Shown one piece after another: positions 16,952 through 25,467 of a DNA stretch of 48,965 bases. The notes beneath the pieces are model-generated. The model was not told where the DNA came from, did no database searches, and saw only the letters and a list, made by a program, of their open reading frames with translations. Position 1 is the first letter of the stretch; each line of letters starts with the position of its first letter. A program made the position numbers and the translations under genes. The DNA is taken from positions 1 to 48,965 of the forward strand of contig DIHL01000020.1 of NCBI GenBank assembly GCA_002420145.1, in the 5' to 3' direction. Origin of the DNA: Bacteroidetes bacterium UBA5697. GTDB lineage: Bacteria; Bacteroidota; Bacteroidia; B-17B0; Aurantibacillaceae.

Positions 16952-19574
16952 TTAGCACCAATTGTAAGACGACACCGTAACAGACGAACATAGACGAATG
17001 AAATATAAAAATATAAGAGAAGAAGAACTTAAAAATAAAGTCGGTGCGGACTGGTTTAAATCATTCGACACGACAGAAATTTTGGGTAACGTAGATTTTA
17101 CAGTTTTCCCAAAACAAGACAATATTTTCGGACGGACACCGCTACTTTGGGCAGAAGCTAAAACTGGCAACTTTGACGTTCCGACAATGTTTGTTCAATT
17201 GGTTCTTACAATCGGAAAAGCCCGAACTTTTGATAAAACATTGCCTCCTGCATTTCTTGGAGCTTTTGATTTCAAAAAAATTGCATTCGTTCCATATATC
17301 AGCGTTCAAGACATTTTTTACATCAACGACTTTAACTGGAATGTAGCACCAAGCAACCACGAGACAAAAGAATTTAAACTCATTAAGGCGAGAATTGAAG
17401 CAACATTAAAACAAAATACTTACATCTACGATTATCAAGCAGACGAAAAAGACCTAAAAACATTCATTGCGAACAACATCGCAAAAGCGACAGAAGCGAG
17501 TAAAATAAAAATTGATAAAAATAATTTCATTCCAATTTACTTGCGTTGGCTTGACATTGTAAAACCAGTTATTGACGTAAACTGGGACGACCTAAAAAAA
17601 GCAAGTATTTTAAACAGCGACTTTTATTTAGCTGACTTGTTTGTAGATGATAAAGACACCAATAAAATTGAAGATGACTCTTCAATCAGAGATAATCTAT
17701 TTGTAATTTTTCAAAATCAAGGCTATAAAATTGAGAAAGAAAACATCAAGCAAATGTTTGATGCAACAATCAACATACGAAACAAAGAAACCTATTTACA
17801 ATTTTGGAAACGCTACAAACGTCCGCCAATAAAAGAATTTCAGAACTACATAATTGAACGAAGGGATTTACTTGTTCCGCAAGACATCAGAGAACGAAAA
17901 GGAGCATTTTTTACTCCTCGACAATGGGTAGAACTTTCACAAAAATATTTATGTAACTTATTGGGTGAAAATTGGCAAGAAGAATATTATATCTGGGACT
18001 GTGCAGCTGGCACAGGCAATCTTCTTGCTGGTATGACCAACAAATACAATATTTGGGCAAGCACTTTAGACCAAGCAGACGTTAAAGTAATGCACGACCG
18101 TATTGAACACGGTGCAATCCTATTAGAAAATCACGTTTTCCAATTCGACTTTTTAAATGACGATTTTTCAAAACTTCCACAAGGTTTGCAAGACATTATA
18201 AACAACAAAGAAAAACGTAAGAAACTTATTATTTTTATCAATCCACCATATGCAGAAGTTTCAAGTGTTGGAGAGAAAGGAAAAAAAGGAGTAAATCTAT
18301 CTAAAACGCATACAAAGTATAGCAACGCATTAGGCGGTGCAGGACGTGAGTTATTTGCTCAATTTTTAATCCGAATATATTCCGAAATAAACGGTTGTTT
18401 GATTGGTGAATTCTCTACTTTAAAAACTTTTAATGGTTCTGCTTTTGAAAGTTTCCGTAATAATTTCAGAGCAACTTTTGAAAGTGGTTTTATTGCACCT
18501 GCATACACATTTGATAATGTTCAGGGAAAATTTCCAATTGGTTTTAAAATTTGGAATACGGAGAAAATTCAAAATATTGATAAAATTAAAATTGATATTT
18601 ACAATGATAAAGCTGAATTTATTGGAGAAAAGGAATTTTATGTTACCCACGAAAAAAATCAATACATAAATAATTGGATTTCGTCATATAAAGTAAACTC
18701 TGATTACATTGGTTTTTTAGCAGGAACAAACGGCAATGATTTTCAGCAAAACGCTATCGTTTATTTATTAAATAAAAAAGAGCAAATGGCTAATCCGAGA
18801 GGTATGTGGGTAAGCCAAAACAACTTAGTTCAAGTATCAATTTATTTTACCATACGAAAAGCAATAGACCACACCTGGATAAATCATAACGACCAGTTTT
18901 TGTTTCCCAATACAAAATGGCAAAAAGACACCGAATTTCATAATGACTGTTTAACGTGCTTATTGTTCCACGAAAAAAATAATATTCAGTCAGAATATGG
19001 AACAAATAATTGGATACCATTTACAGAAAGCGAAGTAAACTCGAAAGAAAAATTTGAAAGCAATTTTATGAGTGACTTCATAAAAGGTAAAATCAAATCA
19101 GAGCAACAAGCTGACGGCTTGTTTGGAGGCACAACGACAAACCACTTTGACATCAATAAACCAAGACACTTTTCAATTGAAGCAACAGCGGTTTTTAACG
19201 CAGGACTTGAACTTTGGAAATATTATCACGAACAAAAAGGTATAAACGTAAATGCAAGTTTATATGACATTAGAGAATATTTTCAAGGACGCAACGACAA
19301 AGGCAGAATGAATTCACGAAGCGACAACGAAACTTACACAAAACTAATAGCTGACTTGAGAGATAAATTAGATTTACTTGCTGACAAAATAACACCGAAA
19401 ATTTACGAATACGAATTTTTAAAACAATGACGAGAAAAGAACAACTGGTGCTAACAGCGGTTTGGCAAAAGTGGCGGTTCAGTGCTCTGCAGACACATTT
19501 GTGGTTAATCAAAGTTTGGTTCTCCGCATCAACATTTGTAGTGTAAATCGCCACCTTCGCCAAGCCCGAAACCG
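16952..19574 (+). mobile_element. Integron-cassette-like element carrying a restriction-modification gene
   Basis: The segment holds one gene followed closely by an attC-like folded site. Both outer joints read GTTAGC (16951-16956 and 19574-19579), as expected if recombination cuts between G and TTAGC. The cassette's first bases (GTTAGCACCAATTG, 16951-16964) are the near-perfect inverse complement of the bases leading into the site's other core (CAACTGGTGCTAAC, 19442-19455; 13 of 14). In the excised circle these would be joined as one longer attC stem, whereas the present downstream flank does not extend the pairing. No integrase or second cassette is visible. Confidence 0.6.
16998..19430 (+). 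CDS. Fused restriction endonuclease-DNA adenine methyltransferase (type IIG-like)
   Basis: The 810-residue protein has an N-terminal PD-(D/E)xK-like nuclease motif: D33 in GNVDFTV and E53-A-K55 in LLWAEAKTG. The central N6-adenine methylase domain (about 290-560) shows motif I WDCAAGTGNLLAGM (333-346) and catalytic motif IV N415-P-P-Y. The remaining C-terminal part (about 560-810) is a probable target-recognition and helical region. One chain with cleavage, methylation and recognition parts is the type IIG design; activity of the nuclease is inferred. No separate methylase, specificity or restriction gene adjoins. It is the only gene of the cassette-like element, and its vocabulary (many ACAA, CGAC and GACA words) differs from its neighbours, supporting transfer. 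Confidence 0.85.
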   Translation: MKYKNIREEELKNKVGADWFKSFDTTEILGNVDFTVFPKQDNIFGRTPLLWAEAKTGNFDVPTMFVQLVLTIGKARTFDKTLPPAFLGAFDFKKIAFVPYISVQDIFYINDFNWNVAPSNHETKEFKLIKARIEATLKQNTYIYDYQADEKDLKTFIANNIAKATEASKIKIDKNNFIPIYLRWLDIVKPVIDVNWDDLKKASILNSDFYLADLFVDDKDTNKIEDDSSIRDNLFVIFQNQGYKIEKENIKQMFDATINIRNKETYLQFWKRYKRPPIKEFQNYIIERRDLLVPQDIRERKGAFFTPRQWVELSQKYLCNLLGENWQEEYYIWDCAAGTGNLLAGMTNKYNIWASTLDQADVKVMHDRIEHGAILLENHVFQFDFLNDDFSKLPQGLQDIINNKEKRKKLIIFINPPYAEVSSVGEKGKKGVNLSKTHTKYSNALGGAGRELFAQFLIRIYSEINGCLIGEFSTLKTFNGSAFESFRNNFRATFESGFIAPAYTFDNVQGKFPIGFKIWNTEKIQNIDKIKIDIYNDKAEFIGEKEFYVTHEKNQYINNWISSYKVNSDYIGFLAGTNGNDFQQNAIVYLLNKKEQMANPRGMWVSQNNLVQVSIYFTIRKAIDHTWINHNDQFLFPNTKWQKDTEFHNDCLTCLLFHEKNNIQSEYGTNNWIPFTESEVNSKEKFESNFMSDFIKGKIKSEQQADGLFGGTTTNHFDINKPRHFSIEATAVFNAGLELWKYYHEQKGINVNASLYDIREYFQGRNDKGRMNSRSDNETYTKLIADLRDKLDLLADKITPKIYEYEFLKQ

Positions 19575-19579
19575 TTAGC
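19450..19579 (+). repeat. attC-like recombination site
   Basis: The outer cores GCTAAC (19450-19455) and GTTAGC (19574-19579) pair. Inside, GTTTGGC pairs with GCCAAGC through one wobble, separated from the cores by unequal spacers (4 and 8 bases). After a small internal loop, GTGGCG pairs with CGCCAC. A variable centre of about 70 bases closes the fold. The total of about 130 bp is within the attC length range. This two-box architecture with asymmetric spacers is typical of integron attC sites, although no other copy is present here for comparison. Confidence 0.6.
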
Positions 19580-19585
19580 AATTCA

Positions 19586-19693
19586 AATACTCGCTTCCTA
19601 GATGAAAGCGATAAAATTTCTAATGATGAAGAAATTCAATTTCAAAAAATAAAAATTCAATCTTCTATTTATGTGAAGTATTTGATAAAGTAA
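19586..19693 (+). pseudogene. Possible 3' remnant of a truncated gene
   Basis: Directly after the attC-like site, 35 sense codons (NTRFLDESDKISNDEE...) run open to a TAA that lies one base from the stop of the convergent helicase gene. No start codon or ribosome site precedes it, and the frame is stopped within the attC-like site. The hydrophilic, Glu/Lys-rich sequence looks coding, but in AT-rich DNA this may be chance. It may be the tail of a gene cut by the cassette insertion or of a decayed second cassette. Confidence 0.25.
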
Positions 19694-19694
19694 A

Positions 19695-22121
19695 TTACAT
19701 CACCACTTTTAATTTCGCATACTTCAATAACAAATTCTTTTCACCTGCATTTCTAAAATTAATGCAGGCTTTAGATTCGGGATACACGCCTTCAATAGAA
19801 GTTATTTCACCTATTCCAAATTTCTCATGTTCTACGACGCTACCTACTCTTAAACTAGCATTAGCACTATTATCTGTTGGTGTATTAGTAGAAGCCATAC
19901 GTTTGGCTAATGGAATTAATTTTTTAGGAGGCGCAAAATTAATAGGCTTTGGTTCTTGTTTAGCAAATCCTGTTGTTTCTTTCGTTCTAAAATCAATTGA
20001 TTCCATTGGTTTTTGAAACGGACGTGTTGGTCGCATAAAAGCATCTTCACTAAATTTTCGTTTCTCTGGTTCCTGAGGAAAATCAACACAGTTCTCATCC
20101 AACTCATCAATAAAACGACTAGGCTCACAATAAATAATATTTCCAAAACGATAACGTGTGGTTGCAAAACTAATCGTTGCTTTTTTCTCAGCACGAGTAA
20201 TCGCCACATAAAACAAACGACGTTCTTCTTCTAATTCGCTTCGGCTATTTAATGCCATTTGTGAAGGAAATAAATTTTCTTCTAAACCAACAATATTCAC
20301 ATAAGGAAACTCCAAGCCTTTAGACGCATGAATGGTCATCATCGAAACCTTATCCGCATCTTTCTCATTTTCTTTTTCTTTGTCAACATCCGTCAATAAA
20401 GAAATCTCTTGCATAAACTCATCTAATGTTTTCAATTCAGACGATTGCTCTGGAGAATCAAATAACTCTGTTGGGTTAATTTCTATATTATTAGCAATCG
20501 CTTCCTTTAATTCTTCTTCTTGTGGTGTTCGTTCTTGCTCCACAAAATCTTTAATACCATTTAATAACTCTTGTATATTTTCATAACGACTCACGCCTTC
20601 AGGAGTTTTATCATGATATAAATCTTTTACCACTCCACTCGTTACTGCAATATGATTCGCACATTCAAAGGCATCTTTGTATGGTATCATCATCGAAAAG
20701 GTTTTAATCATTGTGGTAAATTCAGAAATTTTTGCTGCTGTTCCTGAATTAATGCCCGTATTAAAATCTTTTAAATTATCTAACACCTGCCACATACTAA
20801 TATCATGCTCCATGGCAGCAATCATTATTTTATCAATGGTTGTTTGTCCGATCCCTCGTGTTGGATAATTAATAATACGTTTTAAGGATTCATCATCATT
20901 ATGATTAATAGATAATCTAAAATACGCTAAAGCATCTTTAATTTCTTTACGTTGGTAAAACGATAAACCTCCGTAAATTTTGTAAGGAATATTTAATTTA
21001 CGTAAAGCCTCCTCAAATGCACGAGACTGTGCATTGGTACGATATAAAATAGCAAAATCTTTAAAATGCGCTTGTTGTGTAAAATGGGTTTCGTAAATAG
21101 AAGCGGCTACTTTCTGACCTTCTTCGTTATCAGTATTCGCTTTTACAATTTTAATCTTCTCCCCTTCTTCGTTATCTGTAAAAATATTTTTCTTGAATTG
21201 ATCTTTATTAATCGCAATAACTGCACTAGCAGCTTTTACAATCGTTTGCGTACTTCGGTAGTTTTGCTCTAACTTAAATGTTTTTAAATCTGGATAATCT
21301 TTTTCGAAATTTAAAATATTTTGAATATTAGCACCACGGAAAGAATAGATACTTTGTGCATCATCACCTACCACACAAATATTTTGAAAACGAGCGGCTA
21401 ATTGTTTCACAATTACATATTGCGAAAAGTTAGTATCCTGGTACTCATCCACCAAAATATATTTAAACTTACTTTGATACTTAATTAATACGTCTGGAAA
21501 ATCGCGTAACAAAACATTGGTATTATATAACAAATCATCAAAGTCCATGGCTCCTGATTTGAAATTTCGTTTTTGATACGCTAAATATATTTGTCCTAAT
21601 AAAGGTTTATTAGATGCTCTATCTTCTGCTTGTGTAATAGGATTATTAGCATATTGATGTGCTGAAATTAAACTGTTTTTAGCTGATGAAATACGATTTA
21701 AAACCAAAGAGGGCTTGTATACTTTGTCATCTAAATTCAATTGCTTTAAAATATCTTTAATTACACTTTTACTATCGTCCGTATCGTAAATAGTAAAATT
21801 TGCAGGATAACCCAATTTCTCTGCTTCAAAACGCAATATTTTAGCAAAGATGGAGTGAAAGGTTCCCATCCAAATATTTTTAGCTTCTTTGCTTCCCACA
21901 ATTTTACCAATACGCTCTTTCATTTCACGAGCAGCTTTATTGGTAAAGGTTAAGGATAATATATTAAAAGCATCAGCGCCCTTTTCCATAATATGGGCGA
22001 TGCGATATGTTAGTACACGTGTTTTTCCAGAACCTGCACCTGCAATAATCATTACAGGTCCTTCGGTAGTTTCGGCAGCCATACGCTGCACTGGATTTAG
22101 TTCATTTAAATAGTCACTCAT
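19695..22121 (-). CDS. UvrD/PcrA-type DNA helicase
   Basis: This superfamily 1A 3'-5' helicase of 808 residues acts in repair and replication-conflict resolution. Visible motifs are the Q motif (LNPVQRMAA), Walker A AGAGSGKT (27-34), DEYQDTN (Walker B), QNYRSTQTI, VSMMTIHASKGLEFPYVNIVGL and YVAITRAEKKA. The C-terminus carries the PcrA-type Tudor-like domain (VGSVVEHEKFGIGEITSIEG) that contacts RNA polymerase in PcrA. The ATG at 22121 is preferred to a GTG two codons earlier, because that GTG overlaps a TATTTTTG box ending five bases before the ATG. It converges with the cassette side. Whether to name it uvrD or pcrA is a matter of convention in this phylum. Confidence 0.95.
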   Translation of the reverse strand: MSDYLNELNPVQRMAAETTEGPVMIIAGAGSGKTRVLTYRIAHIMEKGADAFNILSLTFTNKAAREMKERIGKIVGSKEAKNIWMGTFHSIFAKILRFEAEKLGYPANFTIYDTDDSKSVIKDILKQLNLDDKVYKPSLVLNRISSAKNSLISAHQYANNPITQAEDRASNKPLLGQIYLAYQKRNFKSGAMDFDDLLYNTNVLLRDFPDVLIKYQSKFKYILVDEYQDTNFSQYVIVKQLAARFQNICVVGDDAQSIYSFRGANIQNILNFEKDYPDLKTFKLEQNYRSTQTIVKAASAVIAINKDQFKKNIFTDNEEGEKIKIVKANTDNEEGQKVAASIYETHFTQQAHFKDFAILYRTNAQSRAFEEALRKLNIPYKIYGGLSFYQRKEIKDALAYFRLSINHNDDESLKRIINYPTRGIGQTTIDKIMIAAMEHDISMWQVLDNLKDFNTGINSGTAAKISEFTTMIKTFSMMIPYKDAFECANHIAVTSGVVKDLYHDKTPEGVSRYENIQELLNGIKDFVEQERTPQEEELKEAIANNIEINPTELFDSPEQSSELKTLDEFMQEISLLTDVDKEKENEKDADKVSMMTIHASKGLEFPYVNIVGLEENLFPSQMALNSRSELEEERRLFYVAITRAEKKATISFATTRYRFGNIIYCEPSRFIDELDENCVDFPQEPEKRKFSEDAFMRPTRPFQKPMESIDFRTKETTGFAKQEPKPINFAPPKKLIPLAKRMASTNTPTDNSANASLRVGSVVEHEKFGIGEITSIEGVYPESKACINFRNAGEKNLLLKYAKLKVVM

Positions 22122-22126
22122 TACCA

Positions 22127-22134
22127 CAAAAATA
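22127..22134 (-). promoter_or_regulatory. Putative -7 box of the UvrD/PcrA gene
   Basis: On the minus strand TATTTTTG matches TAnnTTTG and is followed by five bases and the ATG. It would yield a nearly leaderless transcript. No TTG is seen at -33. Confidence 0.45.
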
Positions 22135-22296
22135 CATTATTATGCAGTTGAAAATAGTATATGTTTAAAAAATTATAAACCTTAAAAAACTGATTTATTC
22201 TTACAAAAAGCCTTTTTATTTAGATGAATAGCATTGCAAAAGCAAAAACTATTTGCTTTGTTTGTTATAGTATAATTTGAACTAATTTTAATTGAT

Positions 22297-22719
22297 ATGG
22301 CAGGCGTTAACAAAGTAATTTTAGTAGGAAACTTAGGCAAAGATCCAGAGTTAAAGTATTTAGAAGGCAATATTGCACGTGCAAATTTCAGCATTGCTAC
22401 CAGCGAATTTCATAAAGACAAAAACGGTAATAAAATTGAACAAACCGAATGGCATAATATTGTGGTTTGGAGAAGCATGGCCGAAAGTGCTGAGAAATTA
22501 TTAAAAAAAGGGACTCAAATTTATTTAGAAGGAAAATTACAAACTCGTCAGTGGATTGACAAAGATGGTAATAAGCGAAATATTACGGAAGTTGTTGGGG
22601 AATCCTTTTTAGTGCTACAACGTAAAGAAAACTCTACAACTCCTAATCCAAATATTACTGACGATTCAAGTAATGTGAATTTTGATGATTTAGGTAAAAA
22701 AGACGGATTGCCGTTTTAA
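22297..22719 (+). CDS. ssb: Single-stranded DNA-binding protein
   Basis: The 140-residue protein has the OB fold of SSB (MAGVNKVILVGNLGKDPELKYLEG at the start, TEWHNIVVWRSMAESAEKLLKKG, IYLEGKLQTRQWIDKDGNKR) to about residue 110. A short disordered linker follows, then an acidic-to-hydrophobic tail ending DGLPF that recruits repair proteins. It coats single-stranded DNA in replication and repair. In well-studied Flavobacteria ssb precedes gldE and gldD; here gldD follows after a 211-bp repeat-rich gap and gldE is absent. Confidence 0.97.
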   Translation: MAGVNKVILVGNLGKDPELKYLEGNIARANFSIATSEFHKDKNGNKIEQTEWHNIVVWRSMAESAEKLLKKGTQIYLEGKLQTRQWIDKDGNKRNITEVVGESFLVLQRKENSTTPNPNITDDSSNVNFDDLGKKDGLPF

Positions 22720-22732
22720 TATTTATTTTTTG

Positions 22733-22871
22733 AACCATAAAAGTCATAAAAGAACAAAAAAGTAATATGTAACTTCTGGGTACATTTAATCCATAAAAGA
22801 CATTTAAGATAACAAAAGACTAAGTAGCTTGATTCTATTTTTCTTTATGAACTTATATGACTTTTATGGTT
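22733..22871. repeat. Long inverted repeat between ssb and gldD
   Basis: A 20-base left arm (22733-22752) pairs with a right arm (22852-22871) with one mismatch, enclosing about 100 bp. Each arm is AAC followed by two tandem copies of CATAAAAG(T). The same design, with different letters, occurs at 33502. No transposase or coding frame is inside. Confidence 0.7.
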
Positions 22872-22887
22872 TTTTGTTTTTTCAAAA

Positions 22888-22906
22888 ACATAGCAACTTG
22901 CTATGT
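22888..22906. repeat. Small palindrome upstream of gldD
   Basis: ACATAGCAA and TTGCTATGT are inverse complements around a single C. The right part supplies the TTG that may serve as the -33 element of gldD. Confidence 0.5.
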
Positions 22907-22926
22907 GGTTAAAATCCTTAAATTTG
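22898..22926 (+). promoter_or_regulatory. Promoter of gldD
   Basis: TTG (22898-22900), an 18-base spacer and TAAATTTG (22919-22926) fit the Bacteroidota TTG/TAnnTTTG promoter. Four bases then separate the box from the ATG at 22931, implying a leader of zero to a few bases. Confidence 0.6.
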
Positions 22927-22930
22927 TTTT

Positions 22931-23560
22931 ATGACAACATTATCATTTAAAACCATTTTAAAATTACTGATCGTCAGTATTTCTATAGTTGCATTTTCTT
23001 CGTGTGGAGATGATGAAGATGAAGTGTTTATTCCTAAACCAAAAGGTTATCCGAGAGTAGACTTCCCTGAAAAAACATATAGATTATATGATAGTCTTTG
23101 TCCGTATAGTTTCGAAATACCAACCTATTCAAGAATAAGTAATGATAAACACCGTGGAGCCGATCCTTGTTGGATAAATGTTGATTTCCCTAAATACAAC
23201 GCTCAAATACATTTAAGCTATAAGGCTGTTTCTAATAATTTAGATACGTTTTTAAATGACAGCAGAGATTTTGCCATTAAACATCAAATAAAAGCAACTG
23301 GCTTAGACGAAACCATTATTATTAGAGATAGCTCTCAAGTATACGGTTTGGTGTATGATATTAGTGGGAACACCGCCTCTAATGTGCAATTTTATTTAAC
23401 TGATAGCACACACCATTTTATGCGTGGCGCCTTATACTTTAATGTCGTGCCAAATATCGATTCTCTTAAAATAGTAGTAGATTTTTTAAGACAAGATATC
23501 GTTCACATGATTAAAACCTTTGAGTGGAAAGGGATTGAGAAAAAGAAAGTGAAGAAGTAG
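22931..23560 (+). CDS. gldD: Gliding motility lipoprotein GldD
   Basis: GldD is a lipoprotein needed for gliding and type IX secretion in Flavobacteria. The 209-residue protein has a leader with Cys25 (IVAFSSCGDDED), the family's opening PKPKGYPRVDFPEKTY, CPYSFEIPTYSRI, CWINVDFP, and the conserved VYGLVYDISGNTASNVQFYL and HHFMRGALYFNVVPN in the second half. Its basic tail (EKKKVKK) is not remarkable. It follows ssb as in other Flavobacteriia, but gldE, normally adjacent, is missing here. It has its own promoter overlapping the start. Confidence 0.92.
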   Translation: MTTLSFKTILKLLIVSISIVAFSSCGDDEDEVFIPKPKGYPRVDFPEKTYRLYDSLCPYSFEIPTYSRISNDKHRGADPCWINVDFPKYNAQIHLSYKAVSNNLDTFLNDSRDFAIKHQIKATGLDETIIIRDSSQVYGLVYDISGNTASNVQFYLTDSTHHFMRGALYFNVVPNIDSLKIVVDFLRQDIVHMIKTFEWKGIEKKKVKK

Positions 23561-23563
23561 TTT

Positions 23564-23726
23564 TGTCAGTTCGAGTAGTTCTGCTGACTCTTTGCAGAAC
23601 GTATCGAGAACTTTATTATTCGTCAACTTCTCGATACACATTTGCAAGAGACAGGCAAATGTTACTCGAAGTGTCAAAGTTTGTCAGGCTGAGCGCCTGC
23701 CTAGTCGGCAGACAGGGAGTCGAAGC
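23564..23726. repeat. Composite palindromic intergenic repeat
   Basis: The gap between the convergent gldD and gpsA genes is a string of nested hairpins: GTTCTGC/GCAGAAC (23578-23600), TATCGAGAA/TTCTCGATA (23602-23636), CATTTGC/GCAAATG (23639-23661), and an outer pair formed by GTCAGTTCGAGTA and its partner near 23662-23675. Related fragments (TTCTCGAC, CTCGAACTGACA) occur at about 25970 and 27365. It looks like a REP-type dispersed element. Confidence 0.65.
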
Positions 23727-24725
23727 CTAACTCAACTGATCCGCTAGCATTTCCATTTCACGTTTTGCATCTTTATTATTGTAAATAATATTATTGACTG
23801 CATTGGTGATTGGCATATTCACATTATACTTTTTGTTAATCTCCACCACGCATTTCACAGCATAATAACCTTCAGCAATCATATTCATTTCTAATTGTGC
23901 TTGTTTAACGCCATAACCTTTTCCAAGCATAGCACCAAACATACGATTACGAGAAAATTGAGAATATGCTGTTACAATTAAATCACCTAAATAAGCAGAT
24001 GCTTTTGTATCTCTATCTATTGGATGAACAGCTGCTACAAAACGATCTATTTCTTGAATAGCATTACTCACTAAAACCGATAAAAAGTTATCGCCATATC
24101 CAAGACTGTGGCAAATACCCCCAGCAACTGCTACCACGTTTTTTAATACCGCTGATAATTCTGTTCCATAAATATCATCGCTACTTGAGCATTTGATATA
24201 ACGGCAACGCATGTATTCGCACAATTCATCCGCTTTTGCAATATCACGAGAAGCCAATGTTAAATAAGATAATTTCTCTAAAGCTACTTCCTCTGCATGA
24301 CAAGGTCCAGTAATGACACCAATATTATCTAAAGGAACTTGAAATACTGTGTTCAAATATTCACCAACAATTAAATTATATTCGGGCACAATACCTTTAA
24401 TAGCAGAGAATACAGTTTTACCTTTAAACACATCTGCTGGTATATCCTTAATGGTATTATTAATGAATGCAGAAGGTACAGATAAAATAATCACATCAGC
24501 ATTCGTCAATGTCTCCAATAAATCAGATGATAGATGTAATTTATTTAAATCAAATTGCACAGAGCTTAAATAACGTGGATTATGACCATGTTTAGTCATA
24601 TGCTCTATGTCCGATTGATTTCTAAAGTACCAGCTAACCTTACTAGCATTATTACATAATATTTTTACAATGGCAGTTGCCCAACTTCCACTTCCTATTA
24701 CTGCTATTCTTTTTCCGTTTGTCAT
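23727..24725 (-). CDS. gpsA: Glycerol-3-phosphate dehydrogenase (NAD(P)+)
   Basis: GpsA reduces dihydroxyacetone phosphate to glycerol 3-phosphate, the backbone for phospholipids. The 332-residue cytosolic enzyme begins with the Rossmann motif IAVIGSGSWATA (GxGxxA type), has SVPSAF and VITGPCHAEEVA, the catalytic-lysine region ELSAVLKNVVAVAGGICHSLGYGDN, and a C-terminal alpha domain with GDLIVTAYSQFSRNRMFG. It is the last gene before the repeat at 23564. The leader contains a CGCAGATTT direct repeat. Confidence 0.96.
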   Translation of the reverse strand: MTNGKRIAVIGSGSWATAIVKILCNNASKVSWYFRNQSDIEHMTKHGHNPRYLSSVQFDLNKLHLSSDLLETLTNADVIILSVPSAFINNTIKDIPADVFKGKTVFSAIKGIVPEYNLIVGEYLNTVFQVPLDNIGVITGPCHAEEVALEKLSYLTLASRDIAKADELCEYMRCRYIKCSSSDDIYGTELSAVLKNVVAVAGGICHSLGYGDNFLSVLVSNAIQEIDRFVAAVHPIDRDTKASAYLGDLIVTAYSQFSRNRMFGAMLGKGYGVKQAQLEMNMIAEGYYAVKCVVEINKKYNVNMPITNAVNNIIYNNKDAKREMEMLADQLS

Positions 24726-24735
24726 ATTTTAGGTT

Positions 24736-24766
24736 CCCGCAGATTTCGCTGATTATCGCAGATTTT
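24736..24766. repeat. CGCAGATTT direct repeat between gpsA and the exonuclease gene
   Basis: CGCAGATTT occurs twice around a degenerate middle unit (CGCTGATTAT), giving a roughly 10-base periodicity. It is likely a small dispersed intergenic element; no function is visible. Confidence 0.5.
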
Positions 24767-24771
24767 TATTT

Positions 24772-25467
24772 TTAAGTATACACAATATCATTATCTTTTA
24801 ACACATCCAATCCTTTTAAAGATTGATAAATGCGTGCTAAAGTAACTACATCTTTTATACAATATGTTTTAATACGTTCAATATTTTTTTCTTCGTAATA
24901 CACTTTTGCTATTTGACTTCCGTCAATATCATCTTTTGGAGAAGGAATGCCGAATACATGTGCCAATAAATTTAGGGACGTGAAATTTTTAATATCTCCA
25001 AAGCGCCACATTTCCATCGTATCCAAATGTTTTACTTCCCAAGGCTTAAATCCTTGTATTTGCAATAATTTTGGAAGGGCAATTTTATTCACTAATAATC
25101 TTCTACATAAAAATGGGTAATCAAATTCTTTTCCATTATGTGCACATAAAAAATGGTCTTTGGTATTAAAAAACTGACCTAATAATTTAGAAAACTCGGT
25201 TAAGATCTCATGTTCATTATCTCCAGCTATTGCTTTGGTTCTGAATTTGCCTTCGCTCATAAACCCTAAACCTATGCACACTACTTTAGCAAACTCGGCA
25301 TAAATACCTGCTTTAGCATACTGTTGTTCTGGTGTAATATCTTTACTATACATCCATTTTTTATCCCATAATTCTTTTTCTGTTTCAGATAAAGAACTGT
25401 ATTGATAATGAATAGGAGCCGTTTCAATATCAATAAACAAAATGTTTTCTAATTTAATAGTACTCAT
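24772..25467 (-). CDS. DEDDy-type 3'-5' exonuclease (PolB-exonuclease-like)
   Basis: The 231-residue protein has the RNase H-like exonuclease fold of predicted PolB-type 3'-5' exonucleases. Metal ligands are visible: D13 and E15 in FIDIETAP (ExoI), D116 in HNGKEFDYPFLCRR (ExoII), and the Y202-x3-D206 pair in TYCIKDVVTL (ExoIII), which makes it DEDDy. It probably trims DNA or RNA ends, but no substrate is known for the family. Its start overlaps the stop of folA by four bases (ATGA), so the two are translated from one mRNA. Confidence 0.85.
   Translation of the reverse strand: MSTIKLENILFIDIETAPIHYQYSSLSETEKELWDKKWMYSKDITPEQQYAKAGIYAEFAKVVCIGLGFMSEGKFRTKAIAGDNEHEILTEFSKLLGQFFNTKDHFLCAHNGKEFDYPFLCRRLLVNKIALPKLLQIQGFKPWEVKHLDTMEMWRFGDIKNFTSLNLLAHVFGIPSPKDDIDGSQIAKVYYEEKNIERIKTYCIKDVVTLARIYQSLKGLDVLKDNDIVYT

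Noticed and set aside
18433..18669. A 78-codon plus-strand frame inside the restriction-modification gene
   Set aside because: It overlaps the methylase gene in another frame and has no family pattern.
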